Shown here: positions 1-8,838 of the stretch, one piece after another
How the letters are laid out: every line of letters starts with the position of its first letter
How positions within the stretch are numbered: the stretch's first letter is position 1
From: Aquidulcibacter sp.
GTDB taxonomy: Bacteria; Pseudomonadota; Alphaproteobacteria; Caulobacterales; Aquidulcibacteraceae
Assembly: GCA_027532555.1 (NCBI GenBank)
Contig: JAPZTJ010000021.1
Coordinates: 1 to 64,000, forward strand
DNA: 64,000 nt
Direction of reading: 5' to 3'
The notes under the pieces: generated by a model
What the model saw: only the letters and a program-made list of their open reading frames with translations
The model's database searches: none
What the model was told of the DNA's origin: nothing
Translations under genes and position numbers: made by a program

Positions 1-63
1 GTTCTGTGACTTGGGATCGGCCATCAGCTCTCAATCACTGCGAGTGTGAGACCCTCACCCCCG

Positions 64-88
64 TCCCCTCTCCCATGGGGAGAGGGGA
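64..88. repeat. Perfect inverted repeat in gene-free DNA
   Basis: An 11-bp arm TCCCCTCTCCC at 64-74 is mirrored exactly by GGGAGAGGGGA at 78-88 with a 3-base loop. Such CCCTCTCCCC hairpins are common intergenic repeats in many bacterial genomes. There is no T-run, so I do not call it a terminator. Confidence 0.6.
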
Positions 89-101
89 GAGTCCCTACCC
101 A

Positions 102-192
102 GTCATCCCCGCCGAAGCGATAGCGCAGAGCGGGGACCCCCTAGGACTTTGCGGCACAAGGTCCCCGATAGGCTGACGCCTTCGGGGATGAC
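102..192. repeat. REP-like long inverted repeat
   Basis: The outer arms GTCATCCCCGCCGAAGCG (102-119) and CGCCTTCGGGGATGAC (177-192) are nearly complementary. An inner pair CGGGGACC (131-138) and GGTCCCCG (160-167) pairs perfectly, so the whole 91 bp can fold into one long hairpin. This has the look of a dispersed intergenic palindrome of alphaproteobacteria. I see no second copy in the window. Confidence 0.6.
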
Positions 193-278
193 AGCTTTGT
201 GGTACTTTTTTGTCGAGAAGGCAATGGTGCCGGCCCTGCCGTAGTCCCGTTGAGGCGGGCAAGTAGAGGGACAATCGT

Positions 279-395
279 ATGGGACTGCGTCGAAAGCTTG
301 CTTTAGCGGCTGTGCCCTATGGCATCCACACCGAGGATTGGGATGAAGCGCTTTCCTTTTTTGATCGCACTGCCCCAAGCGCGCGATCAAAGTAG
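279..395 (+). CDS. Possible 38-residue small protein
   Basis: A short ATG frame is preceded by AGAGGG about 8 bases upstream, a reasonable ribosome binding site. It would encode 38 residues, basic at both ends, with no family I recognise and no membrane segment. The first 477 bases hold no other credible gene apart from the two inverted repeats. The frame may be chance or the remnant of a decayed gene. Only the ribosome binding site supports it. Confidence 0.18.
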   Translation: MGLRRKLALAAVPYGIHTEDWDEALSFFDRTAPSARSK

Positions 396-477
396 CCAAA
401 CTGCCGCTTGAAACCCTGACCAATCTGGGTCACAGTCTATAAAAATACATGCCGCATAGGCTCAGGGAGGCATCATC

Positions 478-1671
478 ATGGCCGCAGGAATTCGTGACAA
501 GGTCGCCGTTATCGGAATGGGTTGTTCCAAGTTTGGAGAACGTTGGGATTGCGGTCCAGAAGAACTTATGGTCGAGGCCTATTTGGAAGCTATGGCCGAT
601 GCTGGGATCGAGCCGACACAATTGGATGCGGCTTGGTTCTCAACCCACATTGACGAAATCGGCACCGGTAAGGGCGGCACTCCTTTGTCGATCGCACTAC
701 GCCTGCCCAATATTGCGGTGACGCGAGTTGAGAATTTTTGTGCTTCAGGCTCTGAGGCATTTCGAGGCGCGGTCTATGCTGTGGCCGCTGGCGCAGCTGA
801 CATCGCGATTGCTGTCGGCGTGGAAAAGCTAAAAGATACGGGCTATGGTGGCCTGCCGACTGGCAATATGGGAACCTATATTCCCCAGACCGCCCCAAAT
901 GGTTCGGCCCCCGGTAACTTCGCCCAATTAGCCAGCGCGTATCGTGCCAAGCACAATGTGTCACGCGAGGATCTCAAGCGCGCCATTGCCCATGTCTCGG
1001 TCAAAAGCCACGCCAATGGCTCAAAGAATCCTAAAGCGCATTTGCGCAATGTGGTGACCGAAGAACAAGTGATTGCCGCCCCGATGATTGCAGAGCCTCT
1101 GGGGCTGTTTGATTGCTGCGGTGTGTCGGATGGCGCGGCAGCGGCTATTGTTACAACGCCTGAAATCGCGCGTGCTTTGGGCAAGAAAGATTTGGTCTAT
1201 GTGAAGGCCTTGCAGCTATCGGTCTCTAACGGGATGGAAAGCCAGCATAATTCTTGGGATGGTTCTTACTTCCACACGGCCCGTATCGCCGCAAAGAAGG
1301 CTTATCTTGAGGCGGGCATTGACCGTCCGCGTGACCAGATTTCGATGATTGAGGTCCATGATTGCTTCTCGGTGACCGAGCTTGTGACCATGGAGGACTT
1401 GTTCATCTCGCCGGAAGGCCAGGGTTGGAAAGACGTTATGAATGGCTTTTATGATGGCGATGGCCAAGTGCCATGCCAGATTGATGGTGGTTTGAAATGC
1501 TTTGGCCATCCCATTGGTGCTTCAGGATTGCGGATGCTCTATGAAATGTATCTGCAATTGCAGGGTCGCGCCGGTGATCGCCAATTGTCTAACCCCAGTT
1601 TAGGGCTGACGCACAATCTCGGCGGGGCTCCTTCCAGCAACGTCTGTTCGGTGGCGATTATCGGCCTTTGA
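478..1671 (+). CDS. SCP-x-like thiolase / acetyl-CoA acetyltransferase family protein
   Basis: A 397-residue thiolase-fold protein that probably cleaves or condenses acyl-CoA thioesters in the cytoplasm. The N-terminal half carries the nucleophile motif ENFCASGS with Cys88. The C-terminal half has HDCFSVTEL near residue 305 and CFGHPIGASG near 340, the His of classical thiolases. The terminal CxGGGxG loop of degradative thiolases is replaced by LGGAPSSN, typical of the SCP-x / lipid-transfer-associated subfamily. The start ATG is preceded by GGGAGG. The neighbouring genes do not reveal a substrate. These enzymes often act on sterol side chains or branched acyl-CoAs, so substrate is inference. 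Confidence 0.88.
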   Translation: MAAGIRDKVAVIGMGCSKFGERWDCGPEELMVEAYLEAMADAGIEPTQLDAAWFSTHIDEIGTGKGGTPLSIALRLPNIAVTRVENFCASGSEAFRGAVYAVAAGAADIAIAVGVEKLKDTGYGGLPTGNMGTYIPQTAPNGSAPGNFAQLASAYRAKHNVSREDLKRAIAHVSVKSHANGSKNPKAHLRNVVTEEQVIAAPMIAEPLGLFDCCGVSDGAAAAIVTTPEIARALGKKDLVYVKALQLSVSNGMESQHNSWDGSYFHTARIAAKKAYLEAGIDRPRDQISMIEVHDCFSVTELVTMEDLFISPEGQGWKDVMNGFYDGDGQVPCQIDGGLKCFGHPIGASGLRMLYEMYLQLQGRAGDRQLSNPSLGLTHNLGGAPSSNVCSVAIIGL

Positions 1672-1923
1672 GCGGAGACCGGAGCGATCAGCGCAAAATA
1701 CTTTTCGGCATGATTGGCAGACTTGAATATCAGTTGATCAATTCTTTTGAATTGACTGCATTAATTGGCATTTGGGCTGTCAAAGTTATTGGCCAGAAGC
1801 GCGTCTGGCGCTACCTATCGTTTCAACAAAGGCGCGCTGTGCGAGTCGTAAATGATCGATAAGCGCTTGCCCTATGGGCAGCTAAAGCACGCTATATGAC
1901 ATAAGAACCAGGGAGCTTGAGCG

Positions 1924-2568
1924 ATGAAATTATATGGCAGTGACCTTTCCCCGTTTGTGCAGCGCGTGAAAATGCAGGTTGCCGCTAAGGGTTTGGACGT
2001 TGAGTATTTGCCCCCTCCGGGCGGCGGCCTGAAAAGCGAAGAGTTTCTGGCCATCAACCCAATCGGGAAAATCCCTTGCCTAGTGACCGACTCGGGCATG
2101 TCCTTACCTGAGTCAGAAGTCATTTTGGAATATCTCGAAGATGCATTCCCAAAGCCCGCTTTGCGTCCACGTAAGCCCGAGGAGCGGGCGCAAGTGCGCC
2201 TGATTTCGCGCGTTAACGACATTTATGTGGGTCCAGCCATGAGCAAGGTGTTTGGTCTGTTGGGCCCCGGCAAAGATCCCGCAGTCGTCAAAGCAGCTAT
2301 TGCAGACGTCAATACCGCACTCGGTCACCTCGAATATGTGTTGACGGGCAAGAAACATGCGGCTGGCAATAAGTTTAGCTTGGCAGATTGCACGATCACC
2401 CCAAGCCTGTTCTTTGTGGTCAAACTCCTCCCGATCTTAGGCGTTAAGGCACCTTTGAAGAACTTCAAGAAGATCGCCAAATACTGGAAAACCCGTGAAA
2501 AAGATCCAGTGACCGTGAAGGCTATTGAAGAAATGACGGCTGAACTGAAAGCCCGCTTTGGGATGTAG
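1924..2568 (+). CDS. Glutathione S-transferase family protein
   Basis: A 214-residue cytosolic GST. The thioredoxin-like N-terminal domain (about 1-80) opens with a first beta strand followed by SPFVQR, so Ser9 sits at the place of the catalytic Ser/Cys. The cis-proline is in GKIPCLV and the glutathione gamma-glutamyl contact is in LPESEVI. The all-helical C-terminal domain follows (about 90-214). AGGGAG lies just upstream of the ATG. It stands alone, in front of a clear terminator. Roles in GSH conjugation, dehalogenation or peroxide reduction cannot be separated from sequence alone. Confidence 0.88.
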   Translation: MKLYGSDLSPFVQRVKMQVAAKGLDVEYLPPPGGGLKSEEFLAINPIGKIPCLVTDSGMSLPESEVILEYLEDAFPKPALRPRKPEERAQVRLISRVNDIYVGPAMSKVFGLLGPGKDPAVVKAAIADVNTALGHLEYVLTGKKHAAGNKFSLADCTITPSLFFVVKLLPILGVKAPLKNFKKIAKYWKTREKDPVTVKAIEEMTAELKARFGM

Positions 2569-2595
2569 TTTCTACCAAGCCTTAGGCTAGAAAAC

Positions 2596-2629
2596 AGCCC
2601 GTCGAACGTCAGGTTCCGGCGGGCTTTTT
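2596..2629 (+). terminator. Rho-independent terminator after the GST gene
   Basis: AGCCCGTCG (2596-2604) pairs with CGGCGGGCT around a loop, with one mismatch, and is followed directly by TTTTT (2625-2629). It lies between the plus-strand GST gene and the convergent minus-strand operon. Confidence 0.85.
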
Positions 2630-2645
2630 CTTTGAAGAGCAGGTT

Positions 2646-3746
2646 TTACCTCAGCGCGTTGACCCGGGCTTGGACGTCGGTGCTGAGCGCGGCATAAAAC
2701 AGATTGTAGCCGGTGATCTTATAAAAGGTGCCCAGTTCGAACCGCGCCCGTGACAGGGCTGCAGGGCGGTTTACTTCGACCCACAACAAGTCATTGCGAC
2801 ACATGGCACCCGTCTCTCCGGGCAATAAGGCAGGCTCGGTGCCGCGTTCGAGGCCACTGGCGGCAGCAGAGCCTCGATTGGTGCTCGGGGGTGCATTCTT
2901 GAGTGGGGCTGCCCCAGACAGCGGGTTCACACAAGCAAACCGCCCCCCGCCAATGGCGTGATAGCCCTGATCTGCAGTCCAGATCGTTGAACGCTCTTTC
3001 ACGATGCGTGCACCACGTTGGTCTCCACCATCGACACTATTGTAACTAACAAAGCAGCCGGTCTGTTTTGCACTCTGACAAGGCTTAGGAAAGCTTGGCA
3101 CCGCACGTGGACCTTCGAACAGAGCATTGGGTACAGGCTGATCAATCAGATAGGTTGCGGCCAACATCGGCCCCAAATCGCCTTTTTCTTGTAGGAGCCG
3201 GAGCACATGCAGGCCACCTTGCCCAAGTCCGACCAGAACAAAGGGTCGCTTGGGGTTGCGGGCTTGCTGAAAGGTCACAAAGGCGCGCACGACATCTTCG
3301 TAAGCGAGGTTGAGCGCTTCGCGGCTATCGTCCCGCTGTGACAACAAGGCAAACAGCACGGCTTGGCGATAACGTGGAACCCAGAGAGGGCCTGCTGCAG
3401 CAAAAGGTTCAGCGTGATTGGGCAGGGCTACCGTTTCCAGCCTTGTGCGGGAAACATTGTCGGCGATATCCATGTTCCAACCCGTATTGCCGCTCCAAGC
3501 GGTTGTGGGATGCACGATGAAAATGTCGGCTTTGCCAAGGCTTGCGTTGGCCCCCTGAGGGCGGAAAGCCCAAGCGGCCGCGTCACTATAGTCGGGGACG
3601 GGCGGTGGTTCGTCGACTTGAAATGGTACCGCAGGCTGGATCAGCTCACGGAACAAATTATCGCGCATGAAATAGGCTGTCAGCCCAACCAATAGATTGA
3701 GGCTCATGATCCCGCCTATGATCCAACGTTGCCACTTCTGGCTCAT
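2646..3746 (-). CDS. DUF3089 (lysophospholipase-like) protein with altered nucleophile elbow
   Basis: A 366-residue protein with one N-terminal membrane segment (about 8-25) and a DUF3089 alpha/beta-hydrolase-like domain filling the rest, probably facing the periplasm. The early motif ADIFIVHPTT and the central VGLGQGGLHVLRLL match the family. Family members normally read GHSQG at the nucleophile elbow; here residues 173-177 read GLGQG, so the expected serine is a glycine (codon 3222-3224). It may therefore be a non-catalytic or differently acting member. It is the last gene of an operon with the DUF6285 and phosphotransferase genes (ATGA overlap at its start). Confidence 0.82.
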   Translation of the reverse strand: MSQKWQRWIIGGIMSLNLLVGLTAYFMRDNLFRELIQPAVPFQVDEPPPVPDYSDAAAWAFRPQGANASLGKADIFIVHPTTAWSGNTGWNMDIADNVSRTRLETVALPNHAEPFAAAGPLWVPRYRQAVLFALLSQRDDSREALNLAYEDVVRAFVTFQQARNPKRPFVLVGLGQGGLHVLRLLQEKGDLGPMLAATYLIDQPVPNALFEGPRAVPSFPKPCQSAKQTGCFVSYNSVDGGDQRGARIVKERSTIWTADQGYHAIGGGRFACVNPLSGAAPLKNAPPSTNRGSAAASGLERGTEPALLPGETGAMCRNDLLWVEVNRPAALSRARFELGTFYKITGYNLFYAALSTDVQARVNALR

Positions 3747-4105
3747 GGGTTCAGACCGCTATAGCTGGGCTGATCGATGGCCAGCTGGGCAGAGGTAATC
3801 TCACGCAGGGCAGCCAATAGTGCTGGGTTGTCACAGCCTAGTTGGCCAGACCGGATTTGCGCACAGACTTGGCCGTTCAAGGCTTCCAAAGTGCTTGCCT
3901 CATCGTTCAACAGGGCAGCGAATAGGGATCGCGCCCGGGCGTCTGCTGCGGGCCTTTGCGCCATTTCGCGCTCGACCAAAGCCAAAGCATTCGCGGCTAC
4001 GCGCGCGTGAAAGGCGGCTTGGCCGCTGAGTTGCGGAGCGGCGATGTGGTTCAAGAACCCGATGACCGATCCCAGCAATTCTTCAGAGGAGGGGGCTTCA
4101 TGCAT
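3743..4105 (-). CDS. DUF6285 domain protein
   Basis: A 120-residue, mostly helical, soluble protein beginning with the pattern ELLGSVIGFLNHIAAPQLSG and FHARVAANALALVERE that I recognise as DUF6285. These small proteins are usually encoded next to an APH-like phosphotransferase and acyl-CoA dehydrogenases. The same holds here: its start overlaps the end of the phosphotransferase gene by 8 bases and its stop overlaps the next gene by 4. A role as partner or stability factor of the phosphotransferase is inference from context; no catalytic residues are evident. Confidence 0.8.
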   Translation of the reverse strand: MHEAPSSEELLGSVIGFLNHIAAPQLSGQAAFHARVAANALALVEREMAQRPAADARARSLFAALLNDEASTLEALNGQVCAQIRSGQLGCDNPALLAALREITSAQLAIDQPSYSGLNP

Positions 4106-5096
4106 GGGGGCGACCTTCGATCAGATTGAGTAAGTCTATCTCGGCTTCAGAAGCCCGCCGGCCAATCATCGCCCGCTCAATCGACGGATCGGCTTTGGTG
4201 GCAAAGGCCTGATACATGATCAAGCACATGATACCCCATTTGAAGCTGCCCAAGGCCTGAAACCAGTCCACGTCCTTTGGTTCGAACGACTGGCCGCCAG
4301 AGGCCTGATAGCCTGCTAACAGGTCTTCGAGGGAACCAAAGCCACCGACTTTTTTGTCACGTACGCCAAAGCGCCAGGAATTGACGCAAATCCAGCCCAA
4401 ATCCTCGCGCGGGTCCCCTTGATGGGCCAACTCCCAGTCCAAGACAGCGGCGAGACCGCTTTCATTGACCATCAAATTGCCATTGCGGAAATCGCCATGC
4501 ACCAAAGTCGTTGGCAAGGGGGCCGGTGCATGTTGGCGCAGCCACGATAGGGCGAGCTCAAATACTGGACGGTCCATTGAGAATCCGCGGTAGATAGCTT
4601 CATAACGGTCCAATTGATCTAGCCCATGGCTTATAGGCAGATCTGACGGCAAGTTGTCTGGCGCGACGGCATGGATTTTCGCCATGGCCTCGCCGCATTG
4701 AAAGGCCAAAAGCGGGCGCGCAAGGCTGTATTCTTCATCGCGCAGGATTTTTCGCGCAATCGTCTGGCCTGCTACATGGGCCATGATGAAGGCATCGCCT
4801 AAGTCATCTTCTGGACTACAGACATGCACAATCTCGGGGACCGGCGTGCCAGTTTGGGCAGCAGCAGCAATGACCTGCGCCTCTCTAACAAGGCCGATTG
4901 CCTCGCCCTTTGCGGTACTTTGAAATGGTGCCCGGCGCAGGATGAGTTGGCGCGGCGCTTCTTCAGGTACATGGAGGCTAAAACCCCAAGTTTCCTGACT
5001 TGCCCCGCCTGATAGGCGTGTCATTTCTCGCACTTCTGCGCTTGGCCCAAAGCGGGTCTGTATCAAGCGGGTGAGGGCGGCAGTCAAAGCAGTCAT
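4098..5096 (-). CDS. Phosphotransferase family protein (APH/choline kinase fold)
   Basis: A 332-residue kinase-like protein. Key motifs are the catalytic-loop Brenner motif HGDFRNGN with catalytic Asp, and the Mg-binding LDWELAHQGDPREDLGW. The glycine-rich N-terminal LSGGASQETW binds ATP. Relatives of this group (ACAD10/11 N-terminal domain, FadE36-like) phosphorylate hydroxyacyl-CoAs before acyl-CoA dehydrogenase action, which would fit the acyl-CoA genes of this window, but the substrate is inferred. It is the first gene of a three-gene overlapping operon. It is not an antibiotic resistance gene on this evidence. Confidence 0.88.
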   Translation of the reverse strand: MTALTAALTRLIQTRFGPSAEVREMTRLSGGASQETWGFSLHVPEEAPRQLILRRAPFQSTAKGEAIGLVREAQVIAAAAQTGTPVPEIVHVCSPEDDLGDAFIMAHVAGQTIARKILRDEEYSLARPLLAFQCGEAMAKIHAVAPDNLPSDLPISHGLDQLDRYEAIYRGFSMDRPVFELALSWLRQHAPAPLPTTLVHGDFRNGNLMVNESGLAAVLDWELAHQGDPREDLGWICVNSWRFGVRDKKVGGFGSLEDLLAGYQASGGQSFEPKDVDWFQALGSFKWGIMCLIMYQAFATKADPSIERAMIGRRASEAEIDLLNLIEGRPHA

Positions 5097-5150
5097 CCCG
5101 CCACCTTGGGCAAGCTTGCAGGGTTTTTCAAGTCAGATGAATAGACGGCC

Positions 5151-6182
5151 TTATGCCTTAAAGACAAACACATCTTCGCGTTGCAGGCTTAACGCCACAC
5201 GTTGGCCTTTATCCGGTGCGGTTTTGGCTTCTACTAGCGCGGTAATGAAAGCGCCTTCGCCAGTGATGGCTTGCAGCTTCAGGGTCAAAAAGCGGCCAAC
5301 GCCCCGGCGATCGACCACGGCGAACTCCCCGACCTCAGAAGGTTTCACCAGAGTTGATTCAGGTCGAGAACAGACAACGACCGGGCCATCAAACGGGCTT
5401 TCAAAGGTGCCGAGCCGTGTTTCGACCTGACCGCCTTGGGCATTGCCATCTAAGCTCCAAACAGCACCAAGAGCGCGTGCTGCCTCGAGTGACTTGGGTG
5501 CCCGATAGACTTCACTTGGCAAGCCACTCTGTAAAATCCGGCCATGCTCAATGATCGCGACTTGATCGGCCACTGCGAGTGCTTCTTCGGTGTCATGGCT
5601 GACGATCAAAGCCGCAACCCCCGCTTCGGCTAGGGTGGCCAGCATGCTCGATTGCAGGTCAGCGCGCAAATGTGGGTCAAGGCCGCTGAATGGCTCATCC
5701 ATCAGGATTGCCCGGGGGCTGGGGGCAAGGGCGCGTGCAAGGGCAACGCGCTGTTGCTCGCCGCCGGACAGTTCGTGCGGGAATGCGCCGCCACGGTCAC
5801 CAAGGCCCACGCGCTCCAACCAAGATGCCGCCAAGGTGCGCCGCTCTGGCTTACCCAAATGGCCCAATCCAAACGCGACGTTCCCTAAAGCGGTCAGATG
5901 GGGAAATAGGGCATAGTCCTGAAACACCATGCCCAGAGGACGCTTCTCGGGCGGCACGGTTGTGCGCACGTCACTGACCAGTTTACCGTCCGCATAGACC
6001 TCACCCGCGTCTATGCTTTCAAGCCCAGCGAGGACGCGTAAAAGCGTGCTTTTACCAGAACCAGATTGACCCAGCAGGGCCAGGACTTTGCCAGCCTCTA
6101 GGCTAAGACTCACATCATCCAGCGCCTTGACCGCTCCAAAAGTGCGGCTGAGATTGCGTGCTTCAAGGGCAAACTCGCTCAT
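5151..6182 (-). CDS. fbpC: Ferric iron-type ABC transporter ATP-binding protein
   Basis: The 343-residue ATPase of a binding-protein-dependent importer. Walker A is GQSGSGKST (about 38-46), the Q-loop is in VFQDYALFP, the signature is LSGGEQQR, Walker B is AILMDEP and the switch His is in IVSHD. A C-terminal TOBE-like region (about 260-343) follows. I chose the ATG at 6182 because it forms an ATGA overlap with the permease stop; an upstream in-frame extension would lie inside the permease gene and lacks family similarity. It is the last gene of the fbpABC operon. Iron specificity rests on the binding protein. Confidence 0.9.
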   Translation of the reverse strand: MSEFALEARNLSRTFGAVKALDDVSLSLEAGKVLALLGQSGSGKSTLLRVLAGLESIDAGEVYADGKLVSDVRTTVPPEKRPLGMVFQDYALFPHLTALGNVAFGLGHLGKPERRTLAASWLERVGLGDRGGAFPHELSGGEQQRVALARALAPSPRAILMDEPFSGLDPHLRADLQSSMLATLAEAGVAALIVSHDTEEALAVADQVAIIEHGRILQSGLPSEVYRAPKSLEAARALGAVWSLDGNAQGGQVETRLGTFESPFDGPVVVCSRPESTLVKPSEVGEFAVVDRRGVGRFLTLKLQAITGEGAFITALVEAKTAPDKGQRVALSLQREDVFVFKA

Positions 6183-7768
6183 GATTGCCCAGCCCGTGAC
6201 TTTGAAAGACCATGTGAAAACAAAAGTGTAGGGATCAAAGCTACCAACACAATTGCAAGTGCAGGCCACGCAGCTGCACCTAGGCGCTCATCGGCCGCAT
6301 AGGCATGAGCGCGGACTGCCAACGTGTCGAGCCCAAAGGGACGCAGAATGGTGGTTGCAGGCAATTCTTTGGCGATCTCAACAGCTACAATCAGAGCAGC
6401 CGCAAAGGCTGACGGAGCGGCTAAGGGGGCTTCCAAGCTGACAAAGCGCTTGCTCCGGCTTGCACCCAACGTCTGTGCCGATTCCCGCATCGAACGAGTC
6501 GACTTTTCAAGGCCAGCACTTAAGGGCTCAAGTCCTGCTGCGGTAAATCTTGCGGCATAGGCATAGCAGAGCGCCAAAATCGCGAGTGGTCCGCTTAAAG
6601 CTGCAACGACATGAGACCCGCTCAAGGCTAAAGCTGCCAATATGCCTAAGGCGGTCACAGCACCGGGTGTGGCATAACCCGCGAGGCTGACAGCACGGAC
6701 AAAAGCGCTGGCTTGCGCGCTGCGCTGTCCAACAAAGGCGCTGAGCCCTGCCAAAACCAAAGTGGCGCTCGCCCCCAGCGCGCAAAGCAGCGCCGTAGCA
6801 GCCAATGGCTGGCTTAAGGCCCGCTCGGGCAATCCACTTGCGATCGCGAGGCTTGCGAGGTGCAGCACAGGAATGAACAAGCCCATCGTCAAAATGACAA
6901 GGCAAAAGCCGGTAATCAGAACTTGATGCAAACCGGAAACTTGCGCCCGTTGAGGCGTGCGCCAGCGGGTCGAGCCGCCAGACACTAATCCTGCACGCGA
7001 CTTGCGCTCGAGCCAAACGAGGAACAACACACCAACAAGCAAGAGACAGGCAATGCGGGCCGCCGCGGCTAAATCACCCATGGAAAACCAGGCACGAAAC
7101 ACGCCAATGGTCAGGGTGGAAACGCCCAAATGATCGGCTGCCCCATAATCGGCAGCAATCTCTAAGCCCGTTAGGGCAGCCCCTGCCGCAATCGCGGGGC
7201 GCGCCAGAGGCAGAGCAATTGTGAAAAAGCGCTTCCAAGCACCAGCACCTAACAAGCGGGCGGCTTCCAAAGCGCACACCGATTGGGCTTCAAAAGCGCC
7301 GCGTGCGGCTAGATAGACATAAGGGTAGAGGGTCGTGACATAGACTAAAGTTGCGATCCAAAATCCGCGCGCACCGGTCAAATCACCCCAAGCATAGGCT
7401 GCAACATAGGCAGGCATCGCCAAGGGCAATGCTAGCGCCCAACTCAACACGGTCCGCCCCCAGAATTGATAGGCCGTGACGAACCAAGCGGCAATAACGC
7501 CGAAGATGGTTGCCCCCAAAGTCGCCAAGACTAAGAGCGCGAGTGAGGTCAGCGCCATTTCGCCTAGAAGTACGTGTGCAATATGATCGAAACTGGTGCT
7601 TGGACGCAGGGCGGCCAGCAGGGTGAACAGCACCGGAAGTCCCGGCACAGCGATCAAGAGTGCATAGAGTGACCAATCTTTGATCGGTAAACCAAGCAGC
7701 TTGGTAGAGCCAAGCCTTTCCCAATCCCGCGCGGGGCTGGGTCTCGTTGCCGGCTCAAGTGTGGTCAC
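6179..7768 (-). CDS. fbpB: Ferric iron-type ABC transporter permease (fused double domain)
   Basis: A 529-residue inner-membrane protein with about twelve hydrophobic segments arranged as two similar halves, each with a permease loop of the EAA type (near LEAARLLGAGAWKRFF and RESAQTLGASRSKRFV). This fused arrangement is typical of FbpB/ThiP permeases. The start is GTG at 7768, overlapping the stop of the binding-protein gene as GTGA, and its own stop overlaps the ATPase start, so the three products are probably translationally coupled. It forms the channel through which the periplasmic ligand enters. Confidence 0.9.
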   Translation of the reverse strand: MTTLEPATRPSPARDWERLGSTKLLGLPIKDWSLYALLIAVPGLPVLFTLLAALRPSTSFDHIAHVLLGEMALTSLALLVLATLGATIFGVIAAWFVTAYQFWGRTVLSWALALPLAMPAYVAAYAWGDLTGARGFWIATLVYVTTLYPYVYLAARGAFEAQSVCALEAARLLGAGAWKRFFTIALPLARPAIAAGAALTGLEIAADYGAADHLGVSTLTIGVFRAWFSMGDLAAAARIACLLLVGVLFLVWLERKSRAGLVSGGSTRWRTPQRAQVSGLHQVLITGFCLVILTMGLFIPVLHLASLAIASGLPERALSQPLAATALLCALGASATLVLAGLSAFVGQRSAQASAFVRAVSLAGYATPGAVTALGILAALALSGSHVVAALSGPLAILALCYAYAARFTAAGLEPLSAGLEKSTRSMRESAQTLGASRSKRFVSLEAPLAAPSAFAAALIVAVEIAKELPATTILRPFGLDTLAVRAHAYAADERLGAAAWPALAIVLVALIPTLLFSHGLSKSRAGQS

Positions 7769-8838
7769 TTCCAGCCCGCGCGATCAAAGACTTTCTGGGC
7801 TTCTGGTTGGTTGGTCCCCAGAACAGCCATCGGGGTTTGGGCTTCTTTAAAGCCTGCGAGCGCCTTTAGCTCGCTATTGTCATCCATCGCACTAGCAAGG
7901 ATGGGGAATTCATCATTGGCCTTCGAAAAGATTTTCTGTGCTTCAGGACTTGCGAGGAATTCTAAAAAGGCAATCGCATTGGCTTTGTTTGGGGCATGGG
8001 CCGCAAGTGCGCCGCCTGAAATATTCACATGGGTGCCTGCACCAGCTTGATCCGGGAAGGACAAAGCAATCTTGGCAGCTACGGCTTTTTCAGCAGGGTC
8101 TGTCGAGCGCTGCAAACGCACAGCATAATAATGGTTCACGATGGCCACCGAACATTTGCCTTCGGCAATGGCCTTGAGCTGATCTGTATCCGAGCCTTCC
8201 GGTGAGCGAGCAAAATTCGCCACAACGCCTTTGGCCCAAGTTTCTGCCTTGGGTACGCCCCAGTCTGCGATGAAGGATGACATCAAAGACAAATTATAGA
8301 CATTGCTGGATGGGCGGACGCAGATTGTGCCTTTCAGCGCAGGCTCAGCCAATTGCGCGTAAGTGGCAACTTGGTCTGCCTTGATCCGCGCAGGATCATA
8401 GGCGATCACGCGGGCGCGCTTCGCAAAGCCAAACCAATCCTTCTTTGGCCCTTGCAACGTGGCGGGGACAGCCGCATCTAGCTTTGCTGATTGAACCGAT
8501 TGAAACAGGCCAGCCGTTTCAGCCCGCCAGAAATTGCCAGCATCAACCAAAAGGATCACGTCAGCAGGGCTCTGTGTGCCTTCCGCTTTCAGGCGCTCCA
8601 ATAGAAGGTCGCCCTTCATCTCAATGCGGTTGATCGCGATGCCCGTATTTTTCTCAAACAAGTCATAGAGTTGTTCGTCCGCATCATAATGGCGGGCCGA
8701 ATAAATATTGACTTCGCCTTTGGAGCCAGCCGCAGGCTCAGACGCGCCGCAACCCGTAAGGGTCAGCAAAATTGTGGATGCAACAGCAACCGAAACAAAC
8801 AGGCGGGTACGGGAGTTTTTGAGAATGGCTCGCATCAT
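7765..8838 (-). CDS. fbpA: Iron(III) ABC transporter substrate-binding lipoprotein
   Basis: A 357-residue extracytoplasmic binding protein. The signal peptide ends in the lipobox LTGC with Cys30, so it is probably a lipoprotein. The mature part starts with the family pattern VNIYSARHYDADEQLYDLF and contains the paired tyrosines NHYYAVRL that bind iron in FbpA/FutA proteins, supporting ferric iron as ligand. It is first in the operon with the permease and ATPase. The 130 bases upstream hold no convincing Fur or Irr box that I can see, so regulation is unknown. Confidence 0.9.
   Translation of the reverse strand: MMRAILKNSRTRLFVSVAVASTILLTLTGCGASEPAAGSKGEVNIYSARHYDADEQLYDLFEKNTGIAINRIEMKGDLLLERLKAEGTQSPADVILLVDAGNFWRAETAGLFQSVQSAKLDAAVPATLQGPKKDWFGFAKRARVIAYDPARIKADQVATYAQLAEPALKGTICVRPSSNVYNLSLMSSFIADWGVPKAETWAKGVVANFARSPEGSDTDQLKAIAEGKCSVAIVNHYYAVRLQRSTDPAEKAVAAKIALSFPDQAGAGTHVNISGGALAAHAPNKANAIAFLEFLASPEAQKIFSKANDEFPILASAMDDNSELKALAGFKEAQTPMAVLGTNQPEAQKVFDRAGWK

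Noticed and set aside
1668-1862. 64-codon frame starting at a TTG overlapping the thiolase stop
   Set aside because: Weak start, no ribosome binding site and no similarity; this 252-base gap shows nothing else convincing.
4098-5096. Antibiotic (aminoglycoside) resistance gene
   Set aside because: The fold is shared, but the operon with DUF6285 points to metabolic phosphotransfer.
6183-6269. N-terminal extension of the iron ABC ATPase
   Set aside because: It would lie within the permease gene; the ATG at 6182 gives the standard length and an ATGA coupling.
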